Shown: positions 24,324 through 37,600 of the stretch, one piece after another
Layout of the letters: each line of letters begins with the position of its first letter
Numbering within the stretch: position 1 is the stretch's first letter
Source of the DNA: Stenopsyche tienmushanensis
Lineage: Eukaryota > Arthropoda > Insecta > Trichoptera > Stenopsychidae
Assembly: GCA_008973525.1 (NCBI GenBank)
Contig: WACJ01000070.1
Span: 992,001-1,056,000, forward strand
Direction of reading: 5' to 3'
Length of the DNA stretch: 64,000 nt
Made by a program: the position numbers and the translations under genes
Notes under the pieces: model-generated
What the model was told of the DNA's origin: nothing
Database searches by the model: none
Seen by the model: the letters and a program-made list of their open reading frames with translations, nothing else

Positions 24324-24512
24324 TGCGGCAGGGAAACTACCTTGTTTTAGAAATGAATAACACAAACAGTATAGGAGATCAGTTTAATTCATTTTTAAAA
24401 CATAATAAATTAACTTCAAATGTCTATATATAACATAGAATAAAGAATACACTAATATCTCCTATACTGTTTGTGTAATTCATTGTTAAAATAAGGTAGT
24501 ATCTCTGCTGCA
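24324..24512. mobile_element. foldback MITE with 56-bp arms
   Basis: The arm at 24324-24379 and the reversed arm at 24457-24512 share CACAAACAGTATAGGAGAT exactly and match at most positions outward to TGCrGCAG. The loop is a 77-base AT-rich stretch. No target duplication is obvious, so the family is unassigned. Confidence 0.7.
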
Positions 24513-26944
24513 CCCCCAGTATTTTGACTCTCAATGCTGAGCTTCAATATCAATTGAAAAATGCGAATAATCGTAAATATTCTTTGATAGATCATGTTTT
24601 TAATCTGATGCTTTAGCAAATAAGTGTCTACAAATACTTTGAAAATTATGATTTAGCTCTTTTACAACAGCATTATTTCACTTTCGACATTCATTCAATT
24701 TGATTATAAAAGTATTTTTGTCCATAATCCATCATGATATAATGTTTTTGTTGCTATATAGTTCTAGATTTATTAGCGACAGTTTACTGTAAAATTATCC
24801 TCAACTGTGCACGATTAGATAACTATCTTTATCGACACATTTACAATGTTGCAAATGCTATTTATTTACGATTGCAATATCGTTATTATCGAATTGCTGT
24901 GTCGCAATGGCAATCGACTTGTTCCATTTCCTTCAGTATCTACCAAGTCGTTCATTAAATAGAAATTACTAATTAACAATCATAGATCGCTGCAATATCG
25001 CAGGATAAATACTCTCGGGCACTGCGATCATCGCAGTGCCTGCGATGGTGTTGAATGATACATTCGCCCACAAAAAAGGCGCGCAATAAAGTTTTCCAAC
25101 GCATAAGGTTAATTTTTATTGATGATGAATTTTATTGCACAGCATATCCGGCAGATCCAGTCTGCTCTTCGAGATCTCGTATAGAAAATCGAGCAAATGT
25201 TGAAAACGGAGTAGAAAATGCTGTTATTTATCGCTGGTATTGTACACGTTATCATTCCTGCATTTTAATGGTAGAAATTTTCATATTAATCTCGCCATGC
25301 TTTATGATACAATAAATCTGATAACCTACTTCAACCCTTTTGCGGACCGGGTCTTAAGTACATGTAACCGCAGCTTGTTAAGTACTTCTAACAATTTTGT
25401 ATAGTACTTATTGTATTTTATAATGCCTCATTCGTGGTGCATGGGAACCCTTTGAAATTGCTGAATGCTGTCTGGGGTTTTAACATGTGAAAACTGATAT
25501 CAATTACGCCCCTCTATATGTAAGGGGTGGGAATTTCTAATGCTAATATGAAAAGATGACAACTTAATTATGCGCCCTGTTAAGTTGATATCAATGAAAC
25601 ATTCAAATGAATCAATATTATTTTATTCCGATTATGTATGAATATTTCTGATGTTTCATTATTAATCTACATGTGATAAACTTATGGAATTAAGTGATTA
25701 AAATGTATTCGCGTAATTAACAGCGATCCATACAAATGCATAAAGAAGATGAAGCGCAGTCGTCCGATAGCCTTGTCTGCGGGAAGACACGTTCTTCCCG
25801 TCGGTTTCACTGATCTCATAACTGTATTTTTTTTCCTGGCGTAAATAAAGTTCTTATGCAAGAATACTTAATTTCATTCTATGCTGACCAGCTTTTTACT
25901 CCTCTGCGAATATCTTTCTACGATCCGATAGTGGACGAACTCAGGGAGGCCGACCATCTTGAAGCGTTATAGTTCAGAATTTTGCTTGTGGTTTTCTTCA
26001 ATAGTCTCTTATAAATCAAGGTGTGATATGAAGATAGAGGTTGTAATAAATGCATTGTTTTCTTCAGTTCATCATATTTTATACTGACGCATCAAAAATC
26101 GATTTTCTACCTTAATTATCCATGTTTCGACTCTATTAATGCTGATTTGAAAAGGCCATTTCATTTTTTATCGGCTGTGACATTATATTTTCACTATAGC
26201 ATTTCTTCTAATATACCACAGCTGTTGTCAGAGAATGAGTCCAGACAAACAAAGTTGTTGAAAACTTCCATGCTGTTGAATGTGGTGTTGTTTTCCAACT
26301 GCTGGAAGTGATCGATTGTTATTACTTTTTTATTTTGGATTCAATTATTTCTAAATCTAGATCATTGCTCACTGTTTCCATGCGGTTGATGTGCTCGGCC
26401 TTTTAACACTTTATGTCCGGGAAGCATAATATTCTATGTCGGTATATCACTTTTCGTAGAAAAAAATAATTTAGAAACACGTTGAACTCAAAAATGTCTT
26501 CACATTTAAAATGGATCATGATGTTTCCATTATATTTTTAATTAAATTCAACAGAAGTCATCTGGGCTGCTCATTGAATGACCTTTGCTATGTAACTAAA
26601 TCCATTTTGGAATTGATCAGAAGGCCTTGTAAAAAATTTGTTCTTGTTAGTATTATTAGTAAATTGAGACAACCCTACCAAAACAATAAATTTGAATGGC
26701 GTTTATAATATAAACAATAGATAATGTTCTGTTAATTCTATGCATTATATTTGCATGTCAAACCTTTAAGATTTAATATGAATCAATACTACAAAATATC
26801 TCAAGAGATTTGTTTTGAAAATGACCCCAGACCGCAACCCAAACAAACATTTGTAGTCAATTATGAAGCAGATAATAGCAAAAAAAGGATGCAAATCAAC
26901 GCAAAAAACACATCTATGCCAACAAATAAAAAAAAAACGTGCTT
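24513..26944. other. no gene seen
   Basis: Contains the GC-rich hairpins at 25018 and 25780. The ORF at 26751-27047 overlaps a repeat tail. Confidence 0.5.
25018..25040. repeat. GC-rich hairpin, 10-bp stem
   Basis: GGCACTGCGA, loop TCA, TCGCAGTGCC. It stands out in AT-rich DNA and lies among scattered GCAATATCG-type words between 24850 and 25040. Confidence 0.7.
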
Positions 26945-27207
26945 ACACAAACAGTATTTTTATTATGCCTATGTTATTCCCGCAAGTCTAAACAATAAGT
27001 TAACAAAGTTTTATTGCAATCGATTGAACAATATGGCAGCGCATTAAATACGGACAAACAAGCATTGATTTTTATATAATGGACTATGTCTATGTTACTC
27101 GCGCAATCCTTAGCAATAAATGGACGAAGTTTTATTGCAATCTGATGAACGGCAAAGCAGCGCATTGCATACGAACAAACAAGAATTTCTTTTTATATGT
27201 AAGATTG
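26945..27207 (+). repeat. tandem pair of short-repeat tails
   Basis: Same dimer as at 11.5 kb: TATGCCTATGTTATTCCCGC, AAAGTTTTATTGCAATCGAT, then GACTATGTCTATGTTACTCG and a second AAAGTTTTATTGCAATC unit, ending TTTTTATATGTAAGATT. Confidence 0.55.
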
Positions 27208-27589
27208 TTAGAATTTATTTAAAATCAGTATAGGATGTCTGTACTGTGATGGCTCAATACTTTTTGAGTAGTATAATAAAAATGTTGGATATTTTAAAAT
27301 AATTTTATATCAATACATTTTATATTTTTTACACGCGATCTTGAAAGATCGTCTACGTCAGGAGACAGACGCGCGCGAAGCTCCCCCGCAAATAATGTGT
27401 TAATCTTTTAAATGCTACCGAATTTAAGAGATTAAATCTAAATGCATTTTGTATGTCTTATATTCATTTTGCATATGAATATCACATGCATTCTTGCGGG
27501 ATCATTTATGGGTTTTGAGCATTTCTTGTTCAGGGTTGTCACAATAAATAATTAATATTTTTTGTTAATATGATATATACGCTATTAAT

Positions 27590-27905
27590 TTTGCGTGGTG
27601 GCGTGTCTTGGTTGACACGATTTCAACCCTTCTAGTTATCTAAAATATAAAAAATAAAAAGATCTCTATCTCAAAAAAAAATGATTGTATTATTTTTATA
27701 AAATGGCCATTGTTTAAAAAAAAACATTTTTGATCTTATATTTTTAAATGGTTAAAAATTAAATTTTTATGTGAATCTGGTAGGGACAATAGAAGAATAT
27801 TTGAAAAATGTTTTTATCAAATTTGAAGTAAATCAGTAGATTAAAACTTGAAATACCATGTCAACCGTGTAGAAAAAGAAAATATGAAAAAAATATATCA
27901 TGGGA
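27590..27905 (+). repeat. AT-rich repeat family, copy 2
   Basis: Begins GCGTGTCTTGGTTGACACGA and ends ATGTCAACCGTGTAGAAAAA. The start and end both contain a GTTGAC-type motif in direct and inverted form (GGTTGACA and TGTCAACC), consistent with short inverted ends. Confidence 0.55.
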
Positions 27906-29164
27906 CAAAGTTGGGTTTTTATCGGCTTAAAGTTAGATTGTCAAAATGAATGTAAGAATACATATTTAATGATTGATGACATTGCTTTGTTTCGGTTGTT
28001 CTAGCTTTAGAAAGATTAATAATCCGGGTTTTCTTAGCAGAATTCTCGCTAGCAGCGGTTCAACGACACTATTTTTATGGCAGAGTTACGACCTAAAGTA
28101 CATACTGATGCATTCCAAGCATTTTATTAGTGAAATAATAAACACATAGTAGTAAAACTATACTTCAATCGCCGACGTTTGAATACAGACAGCTCATATG
28201 AAATGTAAGCCCGTAAGAGGATACCGTCGGTCGTAAAGAAATCGATAGCCGAAAGTGTTTACCATCAATAACTGTCCAATTTTAAATGATCACAATGAAA
28301 TTATTATTTTTATGTCATTACGAAGCCCGATGAACCCATTGTGCATTCATGAAATGCATGCACTCGGTTGCATCACGCCAAGAAGTCTAATTGTTTCGAG
28401 TCTTCCATGTCCTTGCGAATAGTTGTTCTGCACCACGAGCTACGATGGCCACTCCTTGGGCTCGAATGAAATATCGACGTCCGAAGACAATATAAAGACT
28501 AAACAGAGAATAACACGTCTTTGAAACTGAATCGACATGGACATTGGGTTTCCGGCCTCGGTTCTATTTGAGTTTCGCAGCGTTCCTAGTCTAAATACGT
28601 CGCGAAATACACGTGCTTTCTGCGACGTGACTATTAAATTGCTCGGCGGCTTAAACGGCTGAAATTTGCATGATAACAACCAGGTGGTTGGTGATCGTTG
28701 GCCAAGCGATGCAGTGTTCTATTTGGTGCCAGTATTGAGGATTTATGTATCCAGTTGTATTTAAAACAGCTGCTGATTGACCCACATTTCGATGATTCAT
28801 TTGTCGATGCGGCTAGATACATTATCTTACCAACATCCAATTTGGTGTAATTCAAAATGGTGCACTGCATGAAGAAGCCCATTTAATCCACTTTTCATGG
28901 CCGAAAGTTTTCTATCGTATTTGTAGAAGGCTCAAGTAACCTTACACCTTATCTCTTGAGGCTTTATTTTAGTGTGGACGGTAAATGTTTGACTATTTCC
29001 ATCTCGGTATTTATTCAGAGAAGCAAGTTGAAGAGGACTTGATAAAATACTGAGTGGATCTTCTTGGACCAAGATCATTGGACATTTTAACACGTTGAAG
29101 GCATCCTCTGATAAACTAGCATTGGTGATACTGATGACTTTTAAAATGCTTTCATCTTCTTTCT

Positions 29165-29466
29165 ATACATATAAAAATGAATGTCAGCGTGCGGGCAGTA
29201 TGTTTGTTCCGGATACATTCCTATATCGTTCATCCGATTGCAATGAAACTTTGGTGAATTATTGGGCGTATGTCCGAGAAGGTTTTTACATTTGCCCAAC
29301 CATTATTCGTGTGCGGAATTCGTTTTGAAAGACGTTTAACGGATGCACCATGTTGGCGCATATTGGTCTGGCGAAGTAAAGCGGGGCGAATAGAAGGAGA
29401 AAGATGCGTCTTCGTTGTGCGTATGCGTGTTCGTGTGGCATTACAACGCATGCCAGATAGTCGCTA
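29165..29466 (-). repeat. SINE-like element, second copy
   Basis: On the minus strand, GGCATGCGTTGTAATGCCAC, CTTCTATTCGCCCCGCTTTA, AAAGTTTCATTGCAATCGGA and CATTCATTTTTATATGTATA occur in the same order as at 46937-47206. The element type (SINE or RTE-derived 3' end) is inferred from length and AT-rich tail. Confidence 0.6.
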
Positions 29467-31699
29467 GTATAATATAAATGAAGGTAAGCACTACCAACAA
29501 CTTACACGACAGATTTCTCAAAAGCAAAAGATGATGTTTAATTTTAATTTGCTCAGACATGAGAGATCCACCTGCGAGACTCCACGACGACGAACTTTCC
29601 CGTCAAACACAGGCAAGAGTAGCTTGAGAATTGCAATGCAAGAAGGAGACTTATTCGATTCAAAAAAGGACGATTTATATCTGCTGACGCATGGCGGGAT
29701 TTGACGGCTGTGTACGTCAAAGTGTTAAGCTTCTATTGCCCGAATTCATTATAAACATCTTTGAGTGTTTCACCGGCTGAGCGTAAAAACATACGATCTT
29801 AAAATACGCGAATACTTTTTGGTCCCCTCTAATATACTGGCAAAAAAAGGACATTTCAAATTCAAGGACGATGATAATGAAAAAGCATTAAATTTGGTTT
29901 TTGAACTCTATAAAATATTAACACACATGCACTGTTTAATCGTGTGACCTGGTTTGTTTAAAACTTTTTTGCTTTATAATGTAATTCAATCAGCCTTAAA
30001 GATGTTAGTAAAATGTTTTTCAAGGGCCTCATGGCATCATCTGGTCATGGAATTGGACCCGAGTGCACTTCTTCACTGAAGAGTTCTTATATCAATATAT
30101 TAGATGCATCGAAAAGTCTATTTCCTACAGGTAGGTTTTCGAGCTTTTCAATTTTGAAAAATTCTGGTTTTGAGTCGAAGAATCACTAAATTGTTTACCT
30201 TTTCCAATTGCCGACAATACATATCTGCATTTATTGTAAGACTTTTTGACTTGGTGACAAAACTTAGCTCTTTGCTAATTAGCAAATACTTATCGGTACA
30301 CCTAATATGATGCTATAATATTTTGCTCGTGTACAAATGGACTTTGACACGATCATACAGTGGCTTGCAGGAGAACATCCATCAAATTTTGCACTTATGA
30401 CCTATATTTAATTTGTCATATGTTAGTGTTGATTTTATATCATTGGGTACATTAGGTTCAAATGCGTTCATGCGACCCAAATACGTCATTGGATGTCTCT
30501 CACTCTGTGCATAGAGGATTTCCTTGCAAATTGCACCAGCAAGAACCAGCAATCATCACGATGATTGCTGTCATCAATGGAAGTCAACGCGAGGAAGAAT
30601 TGTTACATAATAAAGTGCAGCGTTTTGAGTTCAATTTAATAGCTGCAGCATGTTATTAATCGGCTCGATCCATTGATCATTCCAAGATGATATTTTCTTT
30701 AAAGACTCAAATATTGATTATATCGATCGCACCATTCAATATAGGATAACGAAGTATGAGAAATTACCGAAGCAAATCATATTAAATGTCAGTCAGTCTG
30801 CATTACGGTCTACTAATCACAAGAATTGATTTCCTTCACTTGCATAACATTATACACCGTCTTAAGTCATATACGTAATTTTTATCCAGTTATGTTGCAG
30901 AATAATTCACGATAGGCGTTCATTTTCGACCGATTAAGCTGAAATTTGTGGTCCAAGTGACCACATTTGCCATAATAATATTATGCAATACATATTTAAG
31001 ATCGATTCGCCTTGAAAACGTTGCTTCTCTGTCCAAAAAACCACATAAAAGCTTGCGGCTTTTCGAATGAAAGACTCATTGGAATTGATCAAATTCACCG
31101 GCATTATAAGGGTAATTGGAGCAAAGCCTCATAAATTTTCAAGTGACTAACACACAGTACTAATAGCTCGGGACAAATTAACGTTTGGTCACAATAATTG
31201 ACGGGGGCAGTGACAGTTAATCAGCGGCTCGCGTGATTTTTAATTAATTCCATATATGTAGTTCTTGATCGCTCAAAGTTCGGTGGATACGAATAATAAT
31301 GTCGTTAAAGACGATGTGGGTGCGTATTAAATTATTTTCATCCCCTTGGCATTTTATTGCCTGATGATTAATTACTAATGCTATTGACCTAACATGAAGA
31401 AGAATGATATTTTATATTATTCAGCGTAATATTTGCTTGATAACGTCAACTCTTCCGTCCCGGGATCTTAACCTTTTTCTTACTGTGCTAAAAATATTCA
31501 ACGATGATATGTATTTGGTACACAACTATTTCTTTTGATTATAGATGAGGTTAAAATGGAACAATTTTTGTAAAGTTATAAAATTGTACGAAATACATTA
31601 ATATTTTCTTCTTACATTTCATTAATACATTAATAATTTCTGTTAACAAATGGTAAAAAGCAATGCACAAAATCAACTTCAACTTTCCGCAAGACTTCA

Positions 31700-31870
31700 A
31701 CAAGAGCTTCCGATAGATTACCACGACGTCCTCTCCATCGGAAGAATTTACTGTGACTGAACAAAATGGCCGACAAACACATAGGACGGTTAGAGGAGCG
31801 TTGAAAAAGCGCAGATTATTGATGTTGTATGCAGATTTCTTCGGCGCAGAAGTGTTATTTTGTGTCCAAA
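31700..31870 (+). repeat. TSSPSEE-type repeat copy
   Basis: Reads ITTTSSPSEEFTVTEQNGRQ followed by THRTVRGALKKRRLLMLYAD on the plus strand, open for about 55 codons. Shares DNA with 12482-12560 and, inverted, with 15345-15410. Confidence 0.45.
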
Positions 31871-32534
31871 AATAAAATAAACTTTCTCGCTGCATTATTC
31901 AAGAGTCTGCATACGTCTTCGAATATTCTAATGCCGTCATTGTATAAGTAATTAATCATTCTGGGACAGAATAGTTGACCTTCTCTCATATTGGATTACT
32001 TTTGAGTGCGACATATATTTATATACCACATTCACTGAACGCTACGTAGGAAAATTGACATTGAGACAGTTGGACGATGTTCAAGTCCTGAAGAACAACA
32101 GACGTAATTTTTTGCAGAAAAAAGTGTGTTTATTGTATGCATACAACGTAGAGCCATCAGATGTGTCCATGGTTCAAGTCAACAATGGTTTCGCTATCGT
32201 TTTTCTTTGGTCCATTACCATCTGTACTGGCTGTAATTTATTACAACTATTAATTTTGACGAATAACATAGCAATAAAATGGTAATGTGAGTCACGTCAA
32301 TCATATTTATTTTACGTCATTACCCAACGAGATGACGTCTAAGATTAACACACCCCAAAACACTTCTAGTCTAGAGGTACAAATTTTGGGCGCCTTTTCA
32401 AGCTCGATAAAAAAGAAACAAAAAATATTTTTGGAATACATATTTTAGCAAATAATTATGGGCATTTATGAAATATACAAAAATAAATAAATAAATTAAA
32501 TTAAAAAAGTTATAGGTTGATAAAGTGTAAGAGG

Positions 32535-32870
32535 TAAAAAAAGGATGTGTCCTGGTTGACAAGATTCCAATCCTTCTAGTCATCTGAAATTATAAAAGAA
32601 AACAAATTCTTAATTAGTAAGAATGTGGCTATAGTTCCTACCTCAGAGAAAAAAACCATTAATTTTATTTTCACAAAACGTCGACTGTTAAAAAAAATCA
32701 ACATTTTCACAGTTTTGATTTTTTTAAAAATAGTTAAAAATAAATTTTTGTCATAAATCTGGTAGGCATAATAGAGGGTTATATAAAAAAGGTTCATATT
32801 AAATTTGAAGTAAATTGGTCAATTAGAACTTGAGATATGATGTCAACCGTGTTGAAAAAAGTAGTTTCGA
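32535..32870 (+). repeat. AT-rich repeat family, copy 3
   Basis: Begins AAGGATGTGTCCTGGTTGAC and ends ATGTCAACCGTGTTGAAAAA. The internal TCTGGTAGGCATAATAGAGG matches the other two copies. Confidence 0.55.
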
Positions 32871-34167
32871 GAAAAATGCGTTTAAAGATATCATTCTGGT
32901 AGGACCGGCATAGGTGCCGCCTCACTAAAATAGCTATAACTCCGTAAATAATCAGAATTTTGAAAATTTCTTTGGAGAATACATTCTTAAATGTTTAAAA
33001 TTTGAAAAAATGCAAAGAAAAACAAAATCGATTTTTTTAAAATTCTAGATTTAAATTCCCCCTTAAGACTTATGATCATTTTTCTTCATAGGCTTTTTAT
33101 GGATTTATCATAGACTTCATCTGCGTATTTTCATAAACATTTTGGCAATAGAAAATTGTTGTGCGAGGCTCAATTGCCTGTCAAATTGTCCGTTATGACC
33201 GTCGTCCTGAAGAGATAATAAGACTCCAGCGCTCGTGATCCGGAGTGATTATCTCATTGTTGCCTTGACCAGTGCAGGGTTAAGAACGTGGTTCAACGTA
33301 CGTCGAATTGTTGTAATGGTATTGGAGTTAAAACTTTTAGTGAAGTGATAAATTTTTAGTGTCGTTCAAATAAATCGCAAGTCGGCACGATATCTCAATA
33401 TTAACGATCTGAGGTTATTTGGCGTCAACTGACCCGGATGACCCAAGATCTCGAGGAAACATCACGAAATGAAGGCCAATTTTTGAATTAGGCAATCAAA
33501 ACCTAAACGTATTCGAAGTACTAATATCGCTGTAATAAATAAAAATGTGCTGATGTGTAACTAAAGTAAAAAAAGTGATTTTTTGGAGATCTGTGCTAAA
33601 AAGTGACTGCAGTTTTGGAGGACAAAATCGTTTATATCGCCAATCATTTCTTGCTCAAATCTAAGATCAAATCATTGATATAATTTTGACTAAAAAATTT
33701 CATCAAAAAATAGTTAATAAACAGGGATGAATTAATATTTTACCAGATCGTCTCGATATATTCAAAATTTTGCATTGTATCCGTTTGTATAAAATAAATA
33801 TACGAGCGTTCCCACGGATGCACAGACTGTAGACGACGCATTTATATTATATCACAATCATATACCGCAAATATGACAACAATGTATACCGCAAAAATGA
33901 TGACATTTGATTATATTAACGAATGAGGAAAAACTCGAAATGCAAAATAAGAGGACGGTCTAAGGTCATAATGTGATTAAATTTCATCGCAAAAATAAGT
34001 ATTTTCTTATTGCATTTAATAAAATATATTTTTGTATTGTTAACCCTTTGATGAGGATGCACGCACATGTATAGTGCATTCGTGCGATTCAGATGGAGTG
34101 CATCATACTGAAATTGAAGATCCAAACATAAAACTGCATTTTGTCCTTTCCAAAACATTTACGTTTA

Positions 34168-34689
34168 TAGTGCCAAAAATACGTGCTGTTTTTACATTTT
34201 TGTTTAGATAAGTTACAAAAAAATGTTTTTGTTTTTGCTGTACTGGTCTGGATGTGTACAATTTTAGCACAAAAGTGCAGAAAGTGTTCCAGGCCAGGTT
34301 TCACTTGGGAAATTTTTCTTTGCTGGATGAATCAGGTCGTGGAAGGCTCAAAGCACTAGATAACGTTAATTTTGAATTGCTGCCAAATAATGAATTGATT
34401 ACTTCAGACGTGTATTGTTAGGAATTGAAGAAGAAACTCGTTCATTCGTCCAAAAAGTGAATGGGAATTATTATTGCATCCATATTATTCTTCTGATCTC
34501 GCTCCTTCGAAATTTCAGGATATAAAAACTGTCTTTCTTCGTTTTTTTTCCCTTCTAAACTGAAGAATTCCTAACAATAGGAGAATTAAGAAAACCAGAT
34601 GGCAAATTTTAATAGATTCAAGGGAAGAATATATTATTGATTAAACTAGCATTGTTTATTTTCTTAACAGCACCTATTTTTGGCACTAA
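34168..34689 (+). mobile_element. internally deleted mariner with both ends
   Basis: Inverted ends read TAGTGCCAAAAATAcGTGCTG on the left (from 34168) and TAGTGCCAAAAATAgGTGCTG when the right end (to 34689) is reversed, with TA on each side. Inside, GNFSLLDESGRGRL (about 34310-34350) is the end of the N-terminal DNA-binding part. It joins NFELLPNN...ITSDVYC (34370-34420) and then WELLLHPYYSSDLAPS and EEYIID near 34640. Most of the catalytic core is missing and stops are present. It is a second mariner lineage, distinct in its ends from the 17-kb copy. Confidence 0.8.
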
Positions 34690-37600
34690 TACAAGTAATT
34701 GAACATTTTTATTTTGTGGTCGAAAACCACTGATTTTATTACAATAATCAAAGGGTCAATAAGCTGACATCTGGCATGACGGCATTTGCAGTGTTAAATC
34801 CTCTGCTGGTCGAGACAAAATTAATTTTAATGAAAACGAATCGAATAAAATATGCGCGCTGTTGATAGTGAATATTCGCACGGTTTGAGGATCTGTGGAT
34901 ATTTTATAACACCTCCCAGGGCTGTGTCTTCATCGCTCATTACACTTGGGTTAGTATTAATACCACTTTTTCCTGTTTACTTTCATTTCATGATCATGTT
35001 TCAGATTTAATTGGTTTTTCATGAAGAGTGCTTCGAAAACAATGGTGAACGATCCAAAGGCGCAAATTGAAGTTGTGAATGACGAAATATGAAGTGCAAA
35101 TTCATTCTCAGACTAAATCAATACTGACCTACATGGATCTTCAAATAAGATTTTTCATCATAGTCCTTGGACTGTTATCCATGATCGACTATGTGGCATC
35201 ACCTTCATTTTCAGTCGTCACCTTCATTGTCAACCGTTTAGCAAGTGGTCCCTAATCGCGCCAGATTAGATGTATAAGTCAGGTTTTTCAGCCGAGAAGA
35301 TCCGCAGGATGTGCTTATGTAACGGTTGCAATGTCAGCAACTATTAAAGTTGATGTCGTCCGCGATAATCTGAAATTTAGCATTCTGCCTGGTCCTCATA
35401 ACGCCCCCAGATATCCTTAATCATGTTGTAGGCCACTCACTCCGGTTTCACACGTATCATCACATCAGATAACTAATTGGATCCAACTGAATGTCCAACA
35501 TTTTTCTCGTTCCTGGACCGTATCGTCCAGTTCTCAAACCAGTTAATCTGCGATTTTTATCACACACGAGGAGAAAACCGATATGTTAACGCAGCGGTTC
35601 CGATATGTGTCGTTTGATACATCGTATGTTGCTTGAATTTGCGCGATCGATAGCCAAAATGTTTCTGGCTAATCTGCGAATATCCATAATTTTTCCATTA
35701 ACTGAAGAGATTTATGTGGACGTTTTAAACGTCGCCAGACAATTTTATACGTTGATTTATACATCCTTGTTAGTTTTCTGCTAATCATTGTGAACTCGTA
35801 TTCAGATTTCGAAAATTGTTATTAATGTCCGCGACGTCGAAAGATTGGTAGACTTTCTTGATTTACATTGTATAAACACTGATTGAAACGAAAATTAACT
35901 TTATAAAAATGGGTGCGAAATTTCGGTCATTGCCTCTCGTACTATATAACCAATCCGCTTTTTACATATTAGATGGATCACAGTGAAGGATACGCTATGA
36001 AAAATCGCATGTTCCTTTGGGGAAATACGTGTAGAGGGCGTGTCCCAAAAGTCATGAAATATATTTTTTTACTACACCCCTACTGGTTACAGTTTATTCA
36101 CATCGATTGAGTGAGATAGGAGAGAACCTTAGCTTCGGGTGGGTGTTTCACTCTACAGGTGCTCACTCATAAAACCTCAGGAGGGGGACTTTTGGGATTT
36201 TGAAATTCTTAGGTATAATTTATATTTTGAACGTTCATCGGGTACACAATGCTTCTTGACAAAACTAGTTGTATTTTTAAAGAAATCATTATCATTTTAG
36301 TGCAACTATGCGCTGGATACAGATGGGATACAGATGTATGTGGCATATACTTCAATTGCATCTTAGTTCCTTGCTCTCAACATGTTCCATTACTAGTCTA
36401 TACATTGATTTTGCACCAGGAACAACACAAACTGAAAGAATTGACCCTTTTCCAGGAATAATACAAGAAATAATAAAAATACAAAAATATTCACACTTAA
36501 TAAGATCAATAGCCTAGGTTCCGTCTCATGTTTCATATCGCACTTTGAGGATCATTGTGCTCATATCCGTATGTAGGAACATTTGCAGGGTCAAAAGTTC
36601 GCCTCAAATGAGTCGTGCAATGTTTTTTAAGCGCGTATGTCCAAATTGTAACAATCATCCTTTTTACTTATTAACGAAAGTCAAAACTGACATCCGCCTC
36701 CGCCATTCACATTTATAGCCAATTTCGCCATTAAAATATGCGCTTAAAATGTAATTTAATTCAGTGATTTTTCGCGTGGGTTTCGCGAATTTATCCCAAG
36801 CTTGACAGTTGACGGTCGGGAGATTTTTGACAGCGCGAATATAACTGTCAGATGCAAGACGGACATATTTAATTACAATACTAAATTATAATACAAAAAA
36901 TAGTGCGTATTCAATGTCAACCCTGAATTACCTTTGAGATTTTAAGGGTTGCCAAAATTTATTTTTGACCAAATGTATAATTATTTTAATTCTGAACTCA
37001 TCGTGTGTGGATTTTCATCGTACCAACAAATTTAGGAGATCGATTCAGATTTTGTCTGATTTCCTAGATTTAAAAAAAATGGGGCGATTAATAAAGTCAG
37101 GCAGGGCCTTTTGTAAGTAATGTATTTGCAGCAATAATTAAAATATTATTTAAAAATTATGATATTTTTGTTATTTACTCATAGATCCATTTGGAATTAA
37201 ATAGGAGATATCATTACATAAAAAAATTTACCCTAGAAAAGTCGCCATCACCATATTTTTTTAAAATTAAATGATTAAGAGCTATTTAAATGTATACAGG
37301 TACATGCTTGCACATTATAAAAATACCGCAGAGGGATCATTTGTATCAATTAAGGACAAGACGGGACTTGGCATAGAATTATGACCATCGGATAATAAAT
37401 TTATCCGTTGGCCCCATACGACGACCAACCGTCATTATGCATTATTTATAATTGTAATTGGACATTCGTTTCATTCAGCTGAAATGACATTAATGTAATG
37501 TCTCAAGCGCTTCAGCTCGAGACGATCGGAAAAAGTTTTCTGGGTTGATGTCTAAATTGAGCCTCATCTGGACAAGTAAAATTATATGAGATCAAAAATA

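Larger units (their letters stand above)
27906..34167. other. no host gene seen; scattered repeats
   Basis: Holds the 29.2-kb SINE-like copy, the 31.7-kb TSSPSEE copy and the 32.5-kb AT-rich repeat. The 114-codon minus-strand ORF at 31895-31551 partly shadows the TSSPSEE copy. Confidence 0.45.
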
